Positions 36,663 to 44,529 of a DNA stretch of 56,261 nucleotides are shown in pieces. The notes below the pieces were generated by a model that had not been told where the DNA came from, made no database searches, and saw nothing but the letters and a program-made list of their open reading frames with translations. Positions within the stretch are counted from its first letter, which is position 1. Each line of letters starts with the position of its first letter. The position numbers were made by a program, and so were the translations under genes. Location of the stretch: contig JAITDI010000011.1 of assembly GCA_031282625.1 (NCBI GenBank), positions 1-56,261 of the forward strand, in the 5' to 3' direction. Source of the DNA: Candidatus Endomicrobiellum meruensis. Lineage in GTDB: Bacteria > Elusimicrobiota > Endomicrobiia > Endomicrobiales > Endomicrobiaceae.

Positions 36663-37594
36663 GTATAAGAGTAGCGGTAATTGGAGTCGGTTCTCTTGGG
36701 CAACACCATGCCAGAATTTTGGGAAAACATCCTGATTCAAAGCTTGAATTTGTTGTAGATTCTGATGCCAAACGAGCTGAAAAAATAGCAAAGGCAAACA
36801 AAGTGAAGTACTTAACGAATTTTAATGAGCTTATTGAAAAGGTTGATGCTGTAGTTATCTCCGTTCCAACGCCATATCACTATCAAGTTGCAAAACCTCT
36901 TTTGCAAAACGGTATTCACTGCTTAGTAGAAAAGCCTTTTACTTTAAACGTTGCTGAGGCAGAAGAACTTATAGAAATAGCAAAGTCTAAAAATTTAGTT
37001 TTACAAGTTGGTCACGTTGAAAGGTTTAATCCTGCAATCATAGCTGCCGCTCCATTTATCAAAAGCCCCAAGTTTATTGAAGTTAACAGGCTTGGTCCAT
37101 ATGATCCAAGAACTAGCCACATAGGCGTGGTTTTGGATTTGATGATACATGATTTGGATATACTTTTTTATCTTGTAAAAGATAAAGTTGTTTCTTTGGA
37201 AGCTCACAGAGCTAAAATTCTTTCAGATACAGAAGATATTGCTAAAGTTAGGCTGAGATATGCTAATGGCTGCGTAGCAGATGTTTCAGCTAGCAGAGTT
37301 TCAATGGAAAAGTACAGAAAAATAAGAGTATTCCAACCTGACAGCTATGTTTCAATAGATTACGCTGGCAAGAGTCTTAAAGTTTATGCTAAAAAAGAAG
37401 GGAAAGAGAAAATTGCGTCACTTTTTGATATAGACGTAAAAAAACCTAAACTTCCGCCAAATGAGCCTTTATTTTACGAATTAGACAATTTCTTAAGCAA
37501 TGTATCTGAAGGCAAAAAGCCTGCTGTTTCCGGAGAACAAGGAAGAGACGCTGTAGAGCTTGCCTTAAATATTTTAAAAAATATGCAGTTTTAA
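36659..37594 (+). CDS. Gfo/Idh/MocA family NAD-dependent oxidoreductase (GnnA-like candidate)
   Basis: The 311-residue protein has an N-terminal Rossmann fold (VAVIGVGSLGQHHARIL), the family motif EKPFTLN with the catalytic Lys, and the C-terminal alpha/beta domain. A His-containing segment (LMIHDLDI) supplies the other active-site residue. It overlaps the aminotransferase gene by four bases, so the pair is made together. Oxidation of the 3-hydroxyl of UDP-GlcNAc followed by transamination would give UDP-GlcNAc3N, as for GnnA plus GnnB. The length is close to that of GnnA-type enzymes as I recall them. Other nucleotide-sugar oxidations remain possible. Confidence 0.82.
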   Translation: MSIRVAVIGVGSLGQHHARILGKHPDSKLEFVVDSDAKRAEKIAKANKVKYLTNFNELIEKVDAVVISVPTPYHYQVAKPLLQNGIHCLVEKPFTLNVAEAEELIEIAKSKNLVLQVGHVERFNPAIIAAAPFIKSPKFIEVNRLGPYDPRTSHIGVVLDLMIHDLDILFYLVKDKVVSLEAHRAKILSDTEDIAKVRLRYANGCVADVSASRVSMEKYRKIRVFQPDSYVSIDYAGKSLKVYAKKEGKEKIASLFDIDVKKPKLPPNEPLFYELDNFLSNVSEGKKPAVSGEQGRDAVELALNILKNMQF

Positions 37595-37634
37595 TCTTTG
37601 GGTGCCATTTGCAAAGATTAGGAGCAGTTTTGTT

Positions 37635-38390
37635 ATGTCTATAATAGAAATAAAAAATTTTAATCTATATTATTCTGATTTTCATGCTCTTAAAGATATA
37701 AATATAAAAATTGAAGAAAAATGTGTGACTGCCATGATAGGTCCGTCCGGTTGTGGCAAATCTACTCTGTTAAGGTCTATAAACAGAATTAATGATACAA
37801 TAGATGACGTTCATACTTCAGGAGCAATAAATATTTCCGGACATAACATTTACGATGAAAATACTGACGTAGATGCTTTAAGAAAAAATGTAGGAATGGT
37901 TTTTCAAAGACCGAATCCTTTCCCTGTTTCAATTCATGAAAATGTAGCTTTTGGTCTTAAAGTAAACAGAATAGCTTCGGATAAGAACGTTATAAATGAA
38001 ACGGTAGAAAAAAGTTTAAAAGCCGTTTTATTATGGGATGATATAAAAGACAAGCTTCGTAAGTCAGCATTGTCTTTAACTTTAGAGCAACAGCAGAGAC
38101 TTTGTATAGCAAGGGTTATAGCCATAGCTCCGTATATTATTCTTCTTGACGAGCCGTGTTCGTCTCTTGATCCTGTTGCCACAAGAAATATTGAAGAACT
38201 GATTATTAGGCTCAAAGAAAAATATACGATACTAATAGTAACGCACAATATGCAGCAAGCCGCCAGAGTTTCCCAAGATACGGCTTTTATGCTTATGGGC
38301 AAGCTTATAGAATTTGATAAAACTGAAAAAATATTTACTAATCCCTCGGAAAGAGAAACTAATGATTATGTCAGTGGCAGATTTGGTTAA
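37635..38390 (+). CDS. pstB: Phosphate ABC transporter ATP-binding protein PstB with altered signature motif
   Basis: ATG 37635 has AGGAG at 37620-37624; the upstream GTG 37602 would add residues with no match. The 251-residue product follows PstB closely: Walker A GPSGCGKST (36-44), Q-loop VFQRPNPFP, Walker B IILLDEPCSSLDP and switch His in VTHNMQQAARVS. The ABC signature LSGGQ, needed to close the ATP sandwich, reads LTLEQ here (residues 148-152, bases 38076-38090), so both glycines are lost. Downstream QQQRLCIAR is intact. No pstS, pstC or pstA is in the window. It precedes phoU by 12 bases. It may be a regulatory or decaying remnant of a Pst system. Confidence 0.88.
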   Translation: MSIIEIKNFNLYYSDFHALKDINIKIEEKCVTAMIGPSGCGKSTLLRSINRINDTIDDVHTSGAINISGHNIYDENTDVDALRKNVGMVFQRPNPFPVSIHENVAFGLKVNRIASDKNVINETVEKSLKAVLLWDDIKDKLRKSALSLTLEQQQRLCIARVIAIAPYIILLDEPCSSLDPVATRNIEELIIRLKEKYTILIVTHNMQQAARVSQDTAFMLMGKLIEFDKTEKIFTNPSERETNDYVSGRFG

Positions 38391-38402
38391 GGAGGTATCG
38401 AT

Positions 38403-39062
38403 ATGCGGCACTTTGATATTGAAATGAGTGATTTACAAAATCAGCTTCTTGATATGGCGGGACTTGTTCAAAAAATGATACAAGCCGCTACTGAAGAACA
38501 TGTTTCCAGAGATCCCAATCAAATGGATACGGTTCTTTCTCTTGAGAAAGAAGTCAATATTAAGGAGATAATTATTGATGATAAATGTTTAAAACTTATA
38601 GCTTTAAATCAACCTGTCGGAGCTGATTTGAGATTTATAACTTCTGCCATGAGGATTAACAGCGATTTGGAAAGGATGGGGGACGAGTCGTTGAATATAG
38701 CAAAGATGTCTTTGGACTTAATAAAATACCCCGAGACCAAACCTCTTGTAAATATCCCAAAGATGATAGAAATTGTTCAAAATATGATTATAGATTGCAT
38801 AAAAGCCTTTAATACGAGTGATTCTGAACTTGCTATGTCTGTTTTGTCTAAGGATAATGAAGTAGATGTTTTGAGAGACGCCATTATAAGTGAATTGAAA
38901 ACGGTCTTGATTGCTTCTCCCGACTCGGATACTGTTCAACGCGTGACGGACATGATGTTCATAGCTAAAAGCATAGAAAGGCTTGGCGATCATGCGACCA
39001 ATATTTGTGAAGATATAATTTTTATGGTTCATGGAAAAGATATTCGTCACCCGAGAGCTTAG
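38403..39062 (+). CDS. phoU: Phosphate signalling complex protein PhoU
   Basis: The ATG has a strong AAGGAGGT site. This 219-residue all-helical protein has the two PhoU repeats with metal-binding acidic motifs (DLERMGDESLNIA in the first, SIERLGDHATNICED in the second). PhoU links the PstSCAB transporter to PhoR-type kinases and controls phosphate uptake. It follows pstB, as is usual. The residues expected for metal clusters are conserved in both repeats, in contrast to the degenerate signature of the neighbouring PstB. Confidence 0.94.
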   Translation: MRHFDIEMSDLQNQLLDMAGLVQKMIQAATEEHVSRDPNQMDTVLSLEKEVNIKEIIIDDKCLKLIALNQPVGADLRFITSAMRINSDLERMGDESLNIAKMSLDLIKYPETKPLVNIPKMIEIVQNMIIDCIKAFNTSDSELAMSVLSKDNEVDVLRDAIISELKTVLIASPDSDTVQRVTDMMFIAKSIERLGDHATNICEDIIFMVHGKDIRHPRA

Positions 39063-39065
39063 CAT

Positions 39066-39680
39066 ATGTTTACAAAAATTATTGTATTTGATTTGGGCAA
39101 CGTTATATTCAAATTTGATTTAATGAAATTTATTAAGATGTATATCCAAAGAATTCCAGATCACAAAATAACTGATTTCAATGAATTGATTCCGACATAT
39201 TCTGAATTTGCGTATTCTTATGAAAAAGGCAATATTTCTTCTTTTGATTTTTATGATATATTAGCTAAACGAACACAATATTTGGGTACGTATAACGAAT
39301 TTGTATTTCAGTGGAATAATATTTTTGAACCCATGCCTGAAACAATAGAGTTGATAGCTGTGCTTGCAAGTAAATATAAACTTGCAATACTATCAAATAC
39401 AAATGAGCTACATTTTGATTATTTGAAAAATCGTTATCCTGAAGTATTTGCTCTTTTTAATGATTTTTTTCTTTCTTATAAAATGCGTTTGAGAAAGCCA
39501 GAAGACGAAATTTATCGACAGGTAATACACCGTTATAATGTTTTGCCTTCAGAAATATTTTTTATTGACGATATGGAAGAAAATATTAAAGCTGCTAAAA
39601 AAAATGGAATCAATGCTTGGCTGTTTACCAAAACTTATGAACTCACAAAAAAACTTAAAGAAGAAAAGGTTTTGATATGA
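39066..39680 (+). CDS. HAD-superfamily hydrolase, YihX-like
   Basis: The 204-residue protein has HAD motif I DLGNV with the nucleophilic Asp, motif II LSNTN, motif III Lys in MRLRKPEDEIY and motif IV FIDDMEENI. The helical cap lies between motifs I and II. The DLGNV form and the spacing match YihX, an alpha-D-glucose-1-phosphate phosphatase of E. coli, although substrates in this family vary widely. It begins four bases after phoU and overlaps the release-factor-like gene by four bases. Confidence 0.85.
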   Translation: MFTKIIVFDLGNVIFKFDLMKFIKMYIQRIPDHKITDFNELIPTYSEFAYSYEKGNISSFDFYDILAKRTQYLGTYNEFVFQWNNIFEPMPETIELIAVLASKYKLAILSNTNELHFDYLKNRYPEVFALFNDFFLSYKMRLRKPEDEIYRQVIHRYNVLPSEIFFIDDMEENIKAAKKNGINAWLFTKTYELTKKLKEEKVLI

Positions 39681-40087
39681 AAGATTTTGGCGTGAGTTTA
39701 AAAAAACAAGCAGAACTAGATAAAATTTTCAAACGTTACGAGATAAAAGAGTCAGACATTGAAGAAAAATTTGTGCGTTCGTCTGGCAAAGGCGGACAGA
39801 ACGTCAATAAAGTGTCTTCAGCTGTTTACTTGAAACATTTTCCTACCGACACAGAAGTAAAATACCACCGTGAGAGAACACAAGGATTGAACAGATTTTT
39901 AGCAAGGCGGTTACTTGCCAAAAAGATAGAAGAAAATCTTCTTGGCGAACTGTCAAAAAAGCGTCAAATGATAAAAAAAATACGCAATCAAAAAAAGAAA
40001 CGCTCAAAAAAAGCAAAAGAAAAAATTCTTAGGAATAAAAAAATAACGTCTTATAAAAAAGAAATGCGGGAAAAGGTAAGCTATTGA
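39677..40087 (+). CDS. Release-factor-like GGQ protein (ArfB / mtRF-R type)
   Basis: The 136-residue protein consists of the catalytic domain of class I release factors, with RSSGKGGQNVNKV and the GGQ at residues 39-41 that triggers peptidyl-tRNA hydrolysis. It lacks the stop-codon-reading domain and ends in a highly basic Lys/Arg tail (about residues 90-130). Such stand-alone proteins rescue stalled ribosomes, the tail entering the empty mRNA channel (ArfB) or acting on split large subunits (C12orf65/mtRF-R type). The four-base overlap with the HAD gene and one-base overlap with radC point to a coupled operon. Which rescue type it is cannot be settled by eye. Confidence 0.85.
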   Translation: MKDFGVSLKKQAELDKIFKRYEIKESDIEEKFVRSSGKGGQNVNKVSSAVYLKHFPTDTEVKYHRERTQGLNRFLARRLLAKKIEENLLGELSKKRQMIKKIRNQKKKRSKKAKEKILRNKKITSYKKEMREKVSY

Positions 40088-40776
40088 TGCTTGAGAAAAA
40101 GTCAAAACCTCACTATCTCGGGCATAGAAGCAGGCTCAGGAATAGATTTTTGGAAACTGGTTTTAAAGGTCTTGCCGATTATGAAATTTTGGAGCTTGCT
40201 CTTACGTATGTAATCCCTAGGAAAGACGTAAAACCTCAATCTAAGTCGCTGATACAAGAATTTGGCAGTCTAAAGCAAGTTTTTGATGCTGATATAAAAG
40301 ATTTAAAAAAGATAAAAAATTTGTCAGCTTATTCTGCAGGATTTCTGATGTTCTTAAGAAAATTTTCTTCTTTATATCTTTCGCTCAGAATAAAACAACA
40401 AGAAAAAATAAATTCTTCTCTTATGGCAAAAGATTTTTTAATTTCGTCTTTAAGCGGAGAAAAAATAGAAAAAGTTTATATTTTAACGCTAGATTCTGGA
40501 AACAGAATAACATCTTATAAAGAACTTGAAAGCGGCACAGTAAATAAATCTTTCCTCATGCCAAGAAAAATAGCAGAAACAGCTTTAAATAATAAAGCAG
40601 CCTCTATAATAATAGCTCATAATCACCCTGGCGGAACATTAAAGCCTTCTCAAAGCGATATTGCTGCGACTATTTCGGTAAGAAAAGCTTTAGAATCAAT
40701 AGAAGTCTTTCTTTTAGACCATATAATAGTTTCAAACAACGATTATTTTAGTTTTAAAGAACACAGTTTGATATAG
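40087..40776 (+). CDS. radC: RadC-family JAB1/MPN metalloprotein
   Basis: The start is placed at ATG 40087, which overlaps the preceding stop by one base; TTG 40084 is also possible. The 229-residue protein has the N-terminal helix-hairpin-helix-like part (DYEILELALTYVIPRKDVKP, about residues 31-50). A C-terminal MPN/JAMM domain follows with metal ligands His178 and His180 (HNHPGG) and Asp191 (SQSD). RadC proteins are widely annotated as DNA repair factors, but their biochemical function is not settled. All JAMM ligands are present. Confidence 0.92.
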   Translation: MLEKKSKPHYLGHRSRLRNRFLETGFKGLADYEILELALTYVIPRKDVKPQSKSLIQEFGSLKQVFDADIKDLKKIKNLSAYSAGFLMFLRKFSSLYLSLRIKQQEKINSSLMAKDFLISSLSGEKIEKVYILTLDSGNRITSYKELESGTVNKSFLMPRKIAETALNNKAASIIIAHNHPGGTLKPSQSDIAATISVRKALESIEVFLLDHIIVSNNDYFSFKEHSLI

Positions 40777-40861
40777 AAATTAAAATTTGTTTAAATAAGC
40801 ATTGTAATCGCTCATTTTCTATCTTGGTGGATCGTATTTTATACGACAAAAGGAGAGTGAA

Positions 40862-41140
40862 ATGATCAAACATGTTAATGGGAAAAATGACAAAAAGTCA
40901 GTGTTTCTCTACACTTTAAGTACTTGTGTATGGTGTAAAAAAACAAAACAGCTTTTGATTGACATGGGAATTAAGTACGATTACATTGATGTTGATTTGC
41001 TTGTCGGTGCTGAGCAAGATAAGGTTATGAAAGAGTTGTCTAATGTAAATCCGCAGGGCGGTTTTCCTACAATACTAATCAATAAAGTAAAAACAATTGT
41101 TGGTTTCCAGCCTGATGCGATAAGAGAAGATCTTTTATGA
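40862..41140 (+). CDS. Glutaredoxin-family protein
   Basis: This 92-residue thioredoxin-fold protein has the redox motif Cys-Val-Trp-Cys after a first strand (FLYTLSTC), a cis-Pro segment (GFPTILI) and a closing GFQPD. An AGGAGAG site precedes ATG 40862. It overlaps by four bases the next gene, a ferredoxin-thioredoxin-reductase-like protein. The pair suggests that this glutaredoxin is reduced by that iron-sulphur protein rather than by glutathione. It starts 85 bases after radC. Confidence 0.9.
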   Translation: MIKHVNGKNDKKSVFLYTLSTCVWCKKTKQLLIDMGIKYDYIDVDLLVGAEQDKVMKELSNVNPQGGFPTILINKVKTIVGFQPDAIREDLL

Positions 41141-41628
41141 GCGGATGGATAAATACCACGGAAGAATTAATGGATTATCTCAGAAAAAACGCACAAGAGA
41201 AAGGATATTATTTTAACAAAGATTCTTCTTTTGTAAACGAACTGTTAAAGAGCTTGCTTATTAATTTAAAACGCTATGGATATGCTTCATGTCCATGTAG
41301 GCTTTCAACTGGTAATTATGATTTGGATTCAGATTTAATTTGTCCTTGTGTCTATATGGAAGACGATGTAAAAAAATATGGATCATGCTTTTGCGCTTTG
41401 TATGTTTCAAAAGATATTTTTGAAAGTGTAAAACTACCGGCGTCAATTCCTGAAAGCAGACCAAAAGACAAACTATTCGGCATAGATTATAATAACATAA
41501 GCGCAAAAAGAACATCTGAAAAAAAGTGGAAATGTGAGATATGCGGATATGAGCATTTAGGAAACGAGACTCCAAAGAGTTGCCCTAAATGCGGTGCTCC
41601 AAAAGAAATGTTTAAAGAAATAAAGTAG
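41137..41628 (+). CDS. Ferredoxin:thioredoxin reductase catalytic-like protein with C-terminal rubredoxin-like domain
   Basis: Residues about 1-105 match the catalytic beta subunit of ferredoxin:thioredoxin reductase. The cysteine pattern is Cys52-Pro-Cys54, Cys69-Pro-Cys71 and Cys84-Phe-Cys86, which supplies the [4Fe-4S] cluster and the active disulfide. A flexible stretch leads to a rubredoxin-like knuckle domain (Cys133, Cys136, Cys149, Cys152) for one iron. The rubredoxin part could pass electrons one at a time to the cluster and replace the separate ferredoxin. The partner is likely the glutaredoxin encoded just upstream. The fused form is known in anaerobes. A terminator follows 40 bases downstream. 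Confidence 0.9.
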   Translation: MSGWINTTEELMDYLRKNAQEKGYYFNKDSSFVNELLKSLLINLKRYGYASCPCRLSTGNYDLDSDLICPCVYMEDDVKKYGSCFCALYVSKDIFESVKLPASIPESRPKDKLFGIDYNNISAKRTSEKKWKCEICGYEHLGNETPKSCPKCGAPKEMFKEIK

Positions 41629-41667
41629 AGGAAAAATTATATTTATCATATTCAAGGTTTATTTCAA

Positions 41668-41701
41668 AACCTGCTTTTTCTTGATTGAAAGCAGGTTTTT
41701 G
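41668..41701 (+). terminator. Rho-independent terminator
   Basis: AACCTGCTTT (41668-41677) pairs with AAAGCAGGTT (41688-41697) over ten base pairs around a ten-base loop, followed by a short T-run. It ends the operon that closes with the FTR-rubredoxin gene. Confidence 0.85.
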
Positions 41702-41725
41702 TAAGCTAATCGGTCATATTATTAT

Positions 41726-41989
41726 ATTGTAAATATAGGGAACGGAAAAGATAAAACAACGGCAACTATTGGGCAAATAATTCGCTCAGTTAGGGTAGAG
41801 TTTTAAAGTTTGCTTAATACAATTGCAAAAAAACACCCTTATCTATTTAAAAGCGTAAACGTCAAAGATGCAAAACTAGATTGTTGTTTAGCTATGGATA
41901 AAGTAAAATTATTGTCTCTTAGTCCTAAAAAATACGATTTAATAGTTTTGGAAGAATTTAATATCGCTTTACGCGGTTTATTGATTTAG
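41726..41989 (+). pseudogene. Remnant of corrinoid adenosyltransferase (CobO/BtuR type)
   Basis: Two separated segments are readable. From 41729 the frame gives VNIGNGKDKTTATIGQIIRS, which matches the P-loop start of CobO/BtuR (typically YTGxGKGKTTAAxG). That frame hits a stop (TAA) soon afterwards. A later segment to TAG 41987-41989 gives KKYDLIVLEEFNIALRGLLI, matching the family's YDLVILDEINYAL motif. The Walker A Gly is changed (GKD for GKG), the start is lost and the interior is shortened. The gene for adenosylating cobalamin precursors has therefore decayed here. The 41629-42016 gap contains only this and the terminator. Confidence 0.75.
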
Positions 41990-42016
41990 TTATATAGCCA
42001 ATTATAAGGATTTGCA

Positions 42017-43345
42017 ATGAAGAATTTTGAACAGTTTATCGGATCTTTTTCTTTTGACGGACGGCTTGCAGAAATTGACATAATAGTCTCTATAGCTCAT
42101 GTCAAAATGCTTGTAAAGACAAGGATTATAAATTCTTACGAAGGTAAAAAGATTGTCGCAGGGCTTGCGTCTATATTGAAAGATTTAAAAAAAGGTTGGA
42201 AAATTCCAAAAGAAGAAGACATACATTTTGCGGTTGAAAAGGAACTTATACGCAGAATAGGTGCTGTTGGTGGCAAAATGCATACTGCTAGAAGCAGAAA
42301 CGATCAAGTTGCTACAGATTTAAGGCTTTATATTAAAGACGCAGCAAAAACAATTGAGAATTTGTTGAAAGATTTCCAAAAAATACTTGTAAAGAAAGCA
42401 AATGATAACATAGATGTTATTATGCCGGGATTTACGCATTTGCAACCTGCTCAACCTATTTTAGCTGCTCATTATCTCCTTGCTTATGTGCATATGTTTC
42501 AAAGAGACAAAGAAAGATTGGAAGATTGTTATAAGAGGGTTGATTTTTTGCCTTTGGGAAGCGCTGCTTTGGCTGGAACATCTTTTAAAATTGACAGGCT
42601 CTATACGGCAAAATTTTTAGGATTTAAAAATATAAGTGAAAACTCTTTGGACGGCGTTAGCGACAGAGATTTTGCGATAGAATTTGTTTTCTGTATGTCT
42701 GTTATATCTTTGCATTTGACAAGATTTTGTGAAGAGATAATCTTATGGATGAATCCAGAGTTTGGTTATATAAGCATAAATGATAAATTTACTTCAGGTT
42801 CTTCTATTATGCCGCAAAAAAGGAATCCAGATTGCGCTGAAGTGATAAGAGGAAAATCTGGAAGAATTTTTGGAGATTTAACAGCTCTTTTTACTATTGT
42901 AAAATCTTTGCCTTTGGCTTATAATAGAGATTTGCAGGAAGACAAACCTCCTGTTTTTGATGCTTTTGACAATATAAAAATGTGTCTTGAAGTAATGAAC
43001 GATATGATTGCAAGTTTAAAATTTGTTAAAGAAAATACTTTAAAAGGCACTGAAAAAGGCTTCATAGCAGCTACTGAAATAGCTGATTATCTTGCAAGAA
43101 ATAACGTGCCTTTCAGAACAGCTCACAGTATAGTTAGAGATATTGTTTTGTATTGTAAAAGACATTCTAAAAATTTGAGTGGGCTTTCCATTTGTGAATT
43201 CAAGAAATTTTCGCCAATATTTAAAAAAGATATTTTTAAATATTTAAACGCTAAACATATTGTTGACATGAAAATTTCCTACGGTTCCACTTCAAAAAAA
43301 TCTATTGTCAAGCAAATAGAAAATATTAAACGGAAATTAAAATGA
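42017..43345 (+). CDS. argH: Argininosuccinate lyase
   Basis: The 442-residue protein belongs to the fumarase/aspartase superfamily. It shows the ArgH segments KMHTARSRNDQVATDLRLY, GFTHLQPAQPI and the signature GSSIMPQKRNPD with the catalytic Ser. It splits argininosuccinate to arginine and fumarate in arginine synthesis. ATG 42017 has AAGGA upstream. The N-terminus begins directly with EQFIGSFSFDGRLAEID, so the usual first residues with the LWGGRF motif are missing; the start may have been trimmed by the deletion that ruined the gene before it. Translation is coupled by a four-base overlap to the TolC-like gene. Confidence 0.94.
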   Translation: MKNFEQFIGSFSFDGRLAEIDIIVSIAHVKMLVKTRIINSYEGKKIVAGLASILKDLKKGWKIPKEEDIHFAVEKELIRRIGAVGGKMHTARSRNDQVATDLRLYIKDAAKTIENLLKDFQKILVKKANDNIDVIMPGFTHLQPAQPILAAHYLLAYVHMFQRDKERLEDCYKRVDFLPLGSAALAGTSFKIDRLYTAKFLGFKNISENSLDGVSDRDFAIEFVFCMSVISLHLTRFCEEIILWMNPEFGYISINDKFTSGSSIMPQKRNPDCAEVIRGKSGRIFGDLTALFTIVKSLPLAYNRDLQEDKPPVFDAFDNIKMCLEVMNDMIASLKFVKENTLKGTEKGFIAATEIADYLARNNVPFRTAHSIVRDIVLYCKRHSKNLSGLSICEFKKFSPIFKKDIFKYLNAKHIVDMKISYGSTSKKSIVKQIENIKRKLK

Positions 43346-44529
43346 AAAAGAATGTCTGTATTTTTACTTTAATGGCTTGTATTTGTTTTTTTTCGTCATT
43401 AGTTCAATCTCAAATAGTTGAGGATGTTTTGACGGAAGCTGTAAGTATACAAAGAGCTTTGTCGTCTAATATTGAAATATTGGAAGCTGCTCAAGAGGTT
43501 GACTTTGCCAGTCAAAAAATTGTCGAATCTAAAGTTTTATATTTTCCTAATGTTGATGTTAACTTCAATTGTTCCCATTTTAATAATAGAATTAGGACAC
43601 TTGTTTCAGACTCCATATCGCAAACTCCTATCCTTTTACCTGAAGGAAATCAAGATCTACGTTATTCTGTAAGGATTTCAGGTTGGCAAAATATTTACAC
43701 TGGCGGGAGAATAAAAACTGCGAACAAACTTACAAAAATAAATAAAGAAAAAACGGAGAATGAAAGAGACATTATTAGAAATAAAATAATAAACGATGTC
43801 AAATTAATTTTTAACGAATGTTTGTATTATAAAGAATTATTGGAAATAGATATTGCAAAGCTGAGATTAGTTGAGCTTGGGAGGATGCAGCTTTCTTCAG
43901 AAAATATCAAAAAATTGAGAAAAAAGTACATACAAGAACAATTATCTTTTGAGAAAGAAGTTTTAAATTTACTTGCTGTTATGGGTAAAGATATTAATTC
44001 TATCGTTACAATCTCAGGCAAAGCCATTCCAAAAATCAAACAATTAGATTTTGACAAATGTTTATTCCTAGCATATCAGTTTAAACCAGAGCTAAAATCA
44101 TCACAGACTCAAGAAAAATTAGATTCTTTGTCACTTAATTTGCTTTCTCTCCAGAAATTTCCGAAGATAACGTTAGGCGCTGCTCAAGAATATGTGGGAG
44201 CAAGACTTTTTAAAGATGATATGAATTGGTATATTTCTTTAAATGCAAATTTTCCTATTTTTGAAAGCGGATCTTTATTTACAAAAATTAAACAAGGCAG
44301 AATAAAAATAAGGCAGTCTGTTTTGGCGAGAGCAAAAGCTGAAAGAGAAGTAAGATTAAGCATTAGCAAGTCCTTTTTGGAATACAACTTTTGGAGAAAA
44401 CGCGCAATAGACGCTAAATTATTGGAAAAAAAGCATTATGATGAAGACGATATTGAATTGATAAGAAATTTAAATAGGAGTTATTGCAATCTTGAGCTTG
44501 CCGTAGGAGTTAATCTTGATTCCTATTAA
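43342..44529 (+). CDS. TolC-family outer membrane protein, second copy
   Basis: This protein of 395 residues has a signal peptide (residues 1-23) and the outer membrane efflux protein fold, including the conserved Gly-Gly-Arg in the segment after the first beta hairpin and paired long helices. It is shorter than the TolC-like protein at 2217 and its last helix is brief, ending LELAVGVNLDSY, so it may be a reduced channel. It overlaps the argH stop by four bases and contains the start of the patatin gene in its last 14 bases. No pump gene is next to it, so its partner is unknown. Confidence 0.82.
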   Translation: MKKNVCIFTLMACICFFSSLVQSQIVEDVLTEAVSIQRALSSNIEILEAAQEVDFASQKIVESKVLYFPNVDVNFNCSHFNNRIRTLVSDSISQTPILLPEGNQDLRYSVRISGWQNIYTGGRIKTANKLTKINKEKTENERDIIRNKIINDVKLIFNECLYYKELLEIDIAKLRLVELGRMQLSSENIKKLRKKYIQEQLSFEKEVLNLLAVMGKDINSIVTISGKAIPKIKQLDFDKCLFLAYQFKPELKSSQTQEKLDSLSLNLLSLQKFPKITLGAAQEYVGARLFKDDMNWYISLNANFPIFESGSLFTKIKQGRIKIRQSVLARAKAEREVRLSISKSFLEYNFWRKRAIDAKLLEKKHYDEDDIELIRNLNRSYCNLELAVGVNLDSY

